Under the pieces are notes generated by a model. That model searched no databases. It was not told the origin of the DNA and saw nothing but the letters and a program-made list of their open reading frames with translations. A program made the translations under genes and the position numbers. This document shows positions 24,401-27,539 of a DNA stretch of 27,539 bases, in pieces. The DNA is from a virus: positions 1 to 27,539 of IMG/VR virus record IMGVR_UViG_3300036801_000200; one strand, written 5' to 3'. Position 1 is the stretch's first letter, and the number at the start of each line of letters is the position of its first letter.

Positions 24401-25894
24401 CGGCAGACTACCGGCTCGGTAAATCAGCAGTTGCGGGACCAAATCGCGGCACAAACGAGCATCGCTGATCAGCTCGATAAGCAGCTGGCTCAGGTGTCTC
24501 AGACGGTTTTTGCCGAAGGCTCGATCACGACGACGCTGCAGCAAGCTCAGGCGAACCAGGCTGACAAGCTCAGGGCGATCTCCGCTCAGCTCCAAATCCA
24601 AGCAGACATCGAGACTGCCCGCACGGGGATCAAAAACAACGTCTATCAGATAGAGGCAACGGGCGCCCAAAACCTCGCGAATCTCCTCGACGTTCAGTCA
24701 GGCGTGCAATCGGACCAGACGGTAAGCCTCAAGGCCATCGCCGATCAGTTGCAGGTGCAGGCGACCATCGAGGCGGCATCAACGGGCGTCAAAAACAATG
24801 TCTATCAGCAGGAAGCTGACAACCTCAACGCGGTCATCGCGCAACTCACGGCCCAAGGCCTGTCGCAGGGGATTACGAGTGACTCGCTGAAGGCCGAGGC
24901 GCTGGCCGCGCAGGATCTGTCCAATCTATTGCAGGCGCAGGCTGATGCGGAGCTAAGACGAACCGGTGTAAAGAACACGACGTTGCAGGACGAGGCAAAT
25001 TTTGCCGCCGAGCTATCGCGCCAACTGACGGCGCAAGCCAGCAGCCAGGGGCAGCTGACTCAGCTCGATGCGAGCCGCGCGCAGCTCGCGGTGGCGTTGC
25101 TGCAGCAAGATACTTCGGTGGCTGCTCAGACAGTGCAGCAATCGACTGCCGGAGGTGCGACGGCCCCGTCAGCCGCCCTTCTCGCGGCGCAGCAGCAGCA
25201 GGCGTCCGAGGTGGCGGCTCGTATCGGACAAGCGCAAGCAGTGGCCGCTCAGGGGGCACAGACGCAACAGCAATTCACGGCTCAGCAGCAGCAACAGCAA
25301 CAAACCTCCCAAGCGTATGTCCAGCAGCAGCAGACGCTGGCCGCGGCGGTGCAGATTTTTACGACATGGTTCGACCAGTTTGTTGCGAGCTTCGGCTTTG
25401 GGAATGGGGATGCGTCGCTGCTCGAGCGCATGCTTGCGGCGGTCGTGCGCGGCCAAACAATAACGCAGGATTTTCAAACGACGCCATATCTGGCCCGCAA
25501 CTTTCAGAGTCAGGCTGCGCTCTTCGCCTATAATTGGCAAACAGCCGGACCGCCTGGCGTCTCCCTCGATGAGGTGTTGCGGTCTCAAGGTTACGCCACC
25601 GGCACGGGGTCGACGCGTCCGGGCTGGATACTCGTCGGCGAGAGCGGGCCGGAATGGATGTATCAGCAGGGCGGCAATAAGGTCCTCCCGAACGGCGTCA
25701 ATCCGCCGTCGCCGGCTAACAACAATCTGGCAGCCAAGATTGATACTCTGCAAAACACCGTGGCCGCGCTCCTCAAGCAGACTCAGGGAGGTCAGGTCGT
25801 AATGACGGCGTTGCAGAAGGCGCAGCTCGAGCAGGCGACATCACTCAATCGCAAAGTGCAGCCAGGCGCGCCGCTTAGAAGGAACGTCGCCTGA
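18482..25894 (+). CDS. Giant tape measure protein with lysozyme-like insert
   Basis: 2470 residues from GTG 18482. It sets tail length and is ejected with DNA. In order: N-terminal coiled coil with four 24-28-residue Gln-rich repeats (18815-19120); a hydrophobic segment near residues 260-290; a lambda gpH-like core (QIKDFNLTLQSLGSNG, LTGGVDGFTKYAFSLNA); a lysozyme/transglycosylase-like insert with NLESGGQN (Glu516 the likely catalytic acid) and GQGYFQITDPTW (537-548); coiled coils; the gpH-type SGKKITDWGSLFKQTL block; a Gly-rich hydrophobic region (near residue 1074); about 1200 residues of helical repeats; a poly-Gln stretch (about 25190-25350); and a terminal WILVGESGPEWMYQQ block. At about 0.15 nm per residue the tail would be near 370 nm long, unusually long. 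Confidence 0.93.
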   Translation: MAVSLTQIKIQADLDASGYIASAQKKAASDQQMIDSGNKLSGTLDQTERKLGTSGSAITRFINSNDAAAKATATYEDGVRRLQAALDRGSISQDQFTRQSQLLSDRYIIASASAQKLQQQNASLAASLQTAGSAANASAQQFQQQNASLASLQTAGSAASASAQQLQQQNASLAASLQSTGSAGSAASASAQKLQQQSASLATALQSTGSSARLSYTELEILRSGAINTIQSLASGEGAFRTLTTQLTQTAPAFGGVLRYLGLTSIALLPIGAAIAVVVAGLGTLAFAVGRLAETQQQIKDFNLTLQSLGSNGQASGADLQKAFEQIRDSGTSASQALASVKSVTQNPLINQARAAELISLARDIASVTGDTLPEAQQKLTVALTGGVDGFTKYAFSLNAITADQAALIRQTGNLSIGLQALHQRFDGDFTASLTTTQRALRDVAAAWNGFLDALGNNGVIQSVVNAFKALGSAIAQGTSGMLQTGAELLGGGAPGASAPLPPKITGFYGSLSNLESGGQNITQRVSDINSQSGVPGQGYFQITDPTWRQFASPDILRQWPSALLAPYAVQEAVVANIPLSRFGPRTVSGLQSQFGTLNTSSTIGQLAGDGNNIASGQTAAQQTDALNKQAEAFSNANKAAAAFGATSQGITAYYETFTRALADGADKTTAETLATNAQRQALAAAGVEFGKESDLAKQASQGALNIADAFIASEAAGLRATAAVQATRDVLEKFGDTASHTAQIEQGMNDILRDQATTAISTSQQQLDALTRTTAANDNLAAASERGAAAVRDAQIANQAAQETQDTLAKAYASGDAALIARAEALRQLTEEQLKANEAAQETTQLNLRTQSTKQDTQLLQLQLDLQGQTSEQIQAQTILLRTKQDLETRFANASDDSKTKITAAAQAEADLVIKVGEAQAAQGRLNSEVQEIANTIENSIGGAIDDVLSGKKITDWGSLFKQTLISIAETVISSELIKPLLGSLVSGVSPQNAQQLGTFGAGGGLVSQLLGIGQSAGGAATSTLGASTTGLGGFINTSIGPTLGFANPALQGPTLSGAALGEGGLFGSTTLGSVLPFAGLAIGAAGLLGSLFGNKTPPTNASGGSIDLSTGIAGGISTSGSGVNASAAAGLIKGLSTALQSLTQATGGSLPEGGISAQVFTNKAGQAVYQLDYSGPLGKVTQQFSSAADAIAAATQAAAQNLTGLSSTLTMALQHISDPSQVQAAVAFAKTYDDLGKAQNSFSAALSQISTDTVEKTGPFETALGAINATFTSLSQSAQQFGLSLDPINQALDSATNKLRQDFKTALDEGIAGTSSVAQSVRSLTQSYQQNVAAASALNLTDADTLQKIDQLRDKNLGSIVDQIFSGVGEDPAKKTDVFTQALTNLQGVFEAATASASQLGLSIDDISARQAAAVERLASDLQTNLTNNVAAVFSSISGDPSAKTDNFTAALQKLMAAFDSATADAAALQQNLNIDPQRTEALARLYADFSSNVYGIVASAEGLTQSSDPLTQALAQIADAVQSFASTAASAGQDIRGIAALGETARAQLAGAFNSQISGLLQAITDPVQSAIDQERAAGRRRLDDAQALGADLDQVANYNVANLQRVTDAAKSSVQTLQTAEQVAAQASSTLADAISSVTGTGVGQFAMALKNLGAAESSLLDAAGKANPNFNPQPILQSYGDQANQLRIAFDNSIQQLIVGINDPVQAALNVELEAGRRRVAEAEAVSGDLAAVDQYNAANLIKVAQAAQQATTAITTTAASFNDQIKQLLEGITDPVQAVIDAELQAGQDRVTQAQSIGADLNQVYEYNRANLIKVIQAAQGAGDGIADFSSQLQSLQSALQQLTTGPLSGLTPAQQVIQAKAQFQSELALVQAGNLGEIPNLTASGIAAVQASQSAYGNSKQTADLRDQITNSLQGVAISTGKQAVEAASTTTVTASNRAQLQTTLRAEDAAAHSILSYLQVQADLQRQTTGSVNQQLRDQIAAQTSIADQLDKQLAQVSQTVFAEGSITTTLQQAQANQADKLRAISAQLQIQADIETARTGIKNNVYQIEATGAQNLANLLDVQSGVQSDQTVSLKAIADQLQVQATIEAASTGVKNNVYQQEADNLNAVIAQLTAQGLSQGITSDSLKAEALAAQDLSNLLQAQADAELRRTGVKNTTLQDEANFAAELSRQLTAQASSQGQLTQLDASRAQLAVALLQQDTSVAAQTVQQSTAGGATAPSAALLAAQQQQASEVAARIGQAQAVAAQGAQTQQQFTAQQQQQQQTSQAYVQQQQTLAAAVQIFTTWFDQFVASFGFGNGDASLLERMLAAVVRGQTITQDFQTTPYLARNFQSQAALFAYNWQTAGPPGVSLDEVLRSQGYATGTGSTRPGWILVGESGPEWMYQQGGNKVLPNGVNPPSPANNNLAAKIDTLQNTVAALLKQTQGGQVVMTALQKAQLEQATSLNRKVQPGAPLRRNVA
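18815..19120 (+). repeat. Four tandem Gln/Ala/Ser-rich repeats in tape measure
   Basis: Units at 18815-18889, 18890-18961, 18962-19045 and 19046-19120 (25, 24, 28 and 25 codons) each encode ASAQ-x-x-QQQ-x-ASLA-x-x-LQ-x-x-GS. The DNA is nearly identical in places (CAGCAACAGAACGCGTCTCT in three units), indicating recent duplication. The units differ in length by whole codons, so the reading frame is preserved. Confidence 0.88.
23150..23955 (+). repeat. Three diverged 57-residue repeats in tape measure
   Basis: Copies at about 23150-23322, 23570-23742 and 23783-23955 encode I-x-DPVQ-x-x-x-x-x-E-x-x-AG-x-x-R followed by an acidic Asp-Leu/Ala segment, then Y-N-x-x-NL-x-x-V-x-x-A. DNA identity is low but the protein pattern is clear, indicating an old duplication. 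Confidence 0.8.
24377..25030 (+). repeat. Four helical repeats with LQ-x-QA-x-x-E and TG-x-KN motifs
   Basis: Units begin at 24377, 24590, 24749 and 24929 (spacings 213, 159 and 180 bases). They encode a helix L-Q-x-Q-A followed by TG-(S/I/V)-(K/V)-N and a second helix ending in a Gln/Leu-rich segment. The middle units share TG-x-KNNVYQ exactly. They extend the rod-like C-terminal half of the tape measure. Confidence 0.78.
25877..25882 (+). promoter_or_regulatory. Ribosome binding site upstream of CTG start
   Basis: AGAAGG ends 8 bases before CTG at 25891, inside the last codons of the tape measure gene. No ATG, GTG or TTG in the frame lies within the next 36 codons, so this site points to CTG as the start. 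Confidence 0.55.
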
Positions 25895-27539
25895 CCGCAT
25901 GGAGCGGGGCAGCCGGCTTCGCCGGCGCTGGCAGCCTATCGCTCCCTTGGACGGCTATCCTTGCCGTCGACCCAGTTTACTATCATGGCGCCGGCGCTTT
26001 CGTGGCCGACGTCCGGAAGACCATCAAATATCCCGACTCGGCCTCGTTCGCCGGAGCCGGCGCGCTCAATGCTGCGGCTCGGATCAGCGCGGTGCGCGCT
26101 GCCGCCTCGTTTGCTGGGGTCGGATCGTTCGTCGCCGTCGGTCGTGTGGCACCAATCCGGGGCTCGGCAAGCTTTGCCGGCGCTGGCAGTTTCGCGGTGC
26201 CGTTTCCGCGGGTCACCTCGCGGATCAGACTCGCCTTTGCTGGGGCCGCCGCGCTCGTTGCGCACGAAATCGTTCTCCGGCCGACGCAGCAGGTTGCGCC
26301 GCCGCAGGATATTCAGGTCGCGGTCGAGTTCGACCTCTATGATGACGTCAGCATGACCATACAGACTTTGCGGCTATGCAGCTTCGGTCCGCTGTTCTCG
26401 CGTTCTATGCCGTCCGAGAACTATCTCGCCAAGCTGTTCACGCCTATTCAGCTGGGCACGGCAATCGCGGTGCAGACTTACGGCCAACCGCAGCGAGCGC
26501 TGTCAAATCAGGGATCGATCGAATTCGCCCTCGACGAGGACGTGCTGCCATACTTCGGGAGTCGCTATCACTGGATCGGCAGGACATTCAAGGTTTACGA
26601 GGGGCCGCCGCCGCAGGGCGGGTTCGTCGATGATCTCGAGCTGATCTATGTCGGCAGGGTCGCGGACCTAACGCACGATACGATCAAGGCGACTGTGCGC
26701 ACCGGCGACACCTCGACGGACATAGATCTTCCTTTGGTGTCAGACCTCTATCCATCAGATGCCCTCGCGGACATTGTAGGAAAACCCCGACCGCAACTCT
26801 GGGGCACCGTGTTAAGCATTGAGCCGTATCTGGAAGATTCAATCAACCTGGTCTATCGGATATCGCGCGTCCCGATCCAGGAAGTTACACAATTGAGGGT
26901 TGGCGGCATCCCTTGGGTCGCGTCTCTTACGTCGTCTCCTGCGGCCGGTGAATATTGGGTGGACGCGGCAGCCGGGACCGTGACCCTAGGATCATCTACT
27001 GCGGGTGGGCAGGTCCGTTGCAACGCAATAGGAACGGCGGTGTCTGGCATCGGCGGGCTACTGACAGCGCTGGCGCAGGCGGCGGATGTGCCCATGTCCG
27101 TGGACACAGCTGCGATGGGCGAAATTGACAAGCTTAATATCCCGGTAGGCTATTACGCGAGAGAGCCAGTTAATCTACTGACGGCATTGGACGATGTTGC
27201 GACCGGTGCCGGCTGCTGGTGGGGCATAACGTCACTCGGGTTGCTAACCGCCGGGCTCGTGGCCGCTCCAGCAGAGAATCCGACCGTGTCGACGCTGGCA
27301 AATCAAGTAAACATTGCTGGCGCTTCGCTGTCGCAGACGATACCGCCAGCCTGGCGGATTTCGGTTGAATATAACCGGCGCTGGCAACCATCGAGCCAGT
27401 TTTTTGGTGCCGTTTCCGATACCGACAGGCAGCGCTGGGAGGCCAACGGACTGAATGTATCGGGAGAAGACAAGGCGACCCTGGTGGCGGAACCGCGCGC
27501 ATTTGATGTTCCGACAATAAGATCTGTCGTCGCTGGGCC
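25891..27539 (+). CDS. Tail hub/tip-like protein, 3' end missing, probable CTG start
   Basis: An uninterrupted frame from 25879 (after TAG at 25876) to the window end, about 549 codons from CTG 25891, which overlaps the tape measure TGA (CTGA) and follows AGAAGG. The next conventional start in frame is GTG at 26002, inside the repeat array. The N-terminus has six 21-22-residue repeats of the form A/S-F-A-G-A-G-x-F/L (glycines at residues 12, 33, 55, 76, 97, 118). After them the sequence resembles siphophage tail-tip or baseplate-hub proteins: EFDLYDDVSMTIQTLRLCSF, GRTFKVYEGP, VADLTHDTIKATVRTG, WGTVLSIEPYLED and GGIPWVASL. Following the tape measure is the expected place. The C-terminus is unknown. 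Confidence 0.8.
   Translation, partial: MTAWSGAAGFAGAGSLSLPWTAILAVDPVYYHGAGAFVADVRKTIKYPDSASFAGAGALNAAARISAVRAAASFAGVGSFVAVGRVAPIRGSASFAGAGSFAVPFPRVTSRIRLAFAGAAALVAHEIVLRPTQQVAPPQDIQVAVEFDLYDDVSMTIQTLRLCSFGPLFSRSMPSENYLAKLFTPIQLGTAIAVQTYGQPQRALSNQGSIEFALDEDVLPYFGSRYHWIGRTFKVYEGPPPQGGFVDDLELIYVGRVADLTHDTIKATVRTGDTSTDIDLPLVSDLYPSDALADIVGKPRPQLWGTVLSIEPYLEDSINLVYRISRVPIQEVTQLRVGGIPWVASLTSSPAAGEYWVDAAAGTVTLGSSTAGGQVRCNAIGTAVSGIGGLLTALAQAADVPMSVDTAAMGEIDKLNIPVGYYAREPVNLLTALDDVATGAGCWWGITSLGLLTAGLVAAPAENPTVSTLANQVNIAGASLSQTIPPAWRISVEYNRRWQPSSQFFGAVSDTDRQRWEANGLNVSGEDKATLVAEPRAFDVPTIRSVVAG
25918..26265 (+). repeat. Six 63-bp protein repeats (F-A-G-A-G) at tail-tip N-terminus
   Basis: The repeat period is 21 residues with one of 22. 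Recurring core peptides are GFAGAGSL, YHGAGAFV, SFAGAGAL, SFAGVGSF, SFAGAGSF and AFAGAAAL. The third, fourth and fifth sit in SASFAGAG-like contexts. The DNA has diverged except for GCCGGCGCTGGCAG in the first and fifth units. Confidence 0.82.

Noticed and set aside
25899-26342. 147-codon + strand ORF starting at ATG 25899
   Set aside because: Its product is Arg-rich without pattern, while another + frame over the same DNA shows six regular protein repeats and continues to the window end.

Overview
The window is a high-G+C stretch of a tailed-phage or prophage genome carrying the virion morphogenesis block on the + strand. It shows an HK97-fold capsid with a ClpP-like prohead protease, gp6-type connector, head closure, tail completion and tail terminator genes, a tail tube, a lambda-type G/GT chaperone with a frameshift site, a giant tape measure and a tail-tip protein. 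I see no contractile sheath gene, so a siphovirus-like particle is most likely. Base composition and protein flavour suit an alphaproteobacterial (Rhizobiales-like) host. That is inference, because no host gene is present. Portal, terminase, integrase, lysis and replication genes are not in the window.

Layout. 1-807: 3' end of a collagen-like (Gly-X-Y) protein. 817-4617: head module (protease, major capsid protein, two small proteins, connector). 4635-12359: a tightly packed cargo block that splits the neck genes. It holds a GT9 glycosyltransferase, an NAD-dependent sugar-nucleotide epimerase, a DUF5672-like putative glycosyltransferase and a SAM methyltransferase, then small virion-like proteins, a glycine-rich adhesin-like protein and a protein with 20-residue repeats. 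Two Gp80-like paralogues lie in or at the edge of this block. 12352-15170: neck and tail-completion genes plus small accessory proteins. 15243-18034: tail tube and frameshifted chaperone. 18023-18466: a membrane protein gene on the opposite strand. 18482-25894: a 2470-residue tape measure with a lysozyme-like insert. 25891 to the window end: a tail hub/tip-like protein that probably begins at a CTG codon and runs off the window.

Most + genes overlap by 1-4 bases (ATGA, TGATG) or abut, so they look like one long late operon. Three intrinsic-terminator-like hairpins sit directly before the capsid, tail tube and chaperone genes. The first two share a hairpin/T-run/Shine-Dalgarno layout and may set expression or mRNA stability of the most abundant virion proteins.

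The most interesting element is the sugar-modification cassette (four enzymes) inside the structural operon, next to fibre-like proteins. It is a candidate system for glycosylating the virion or altering host surface glycans. Other notable points are the GGGAAAC slippery site, the CTG-started tip gene, the antisense membrane gene and the repeat-expanded tape measure.
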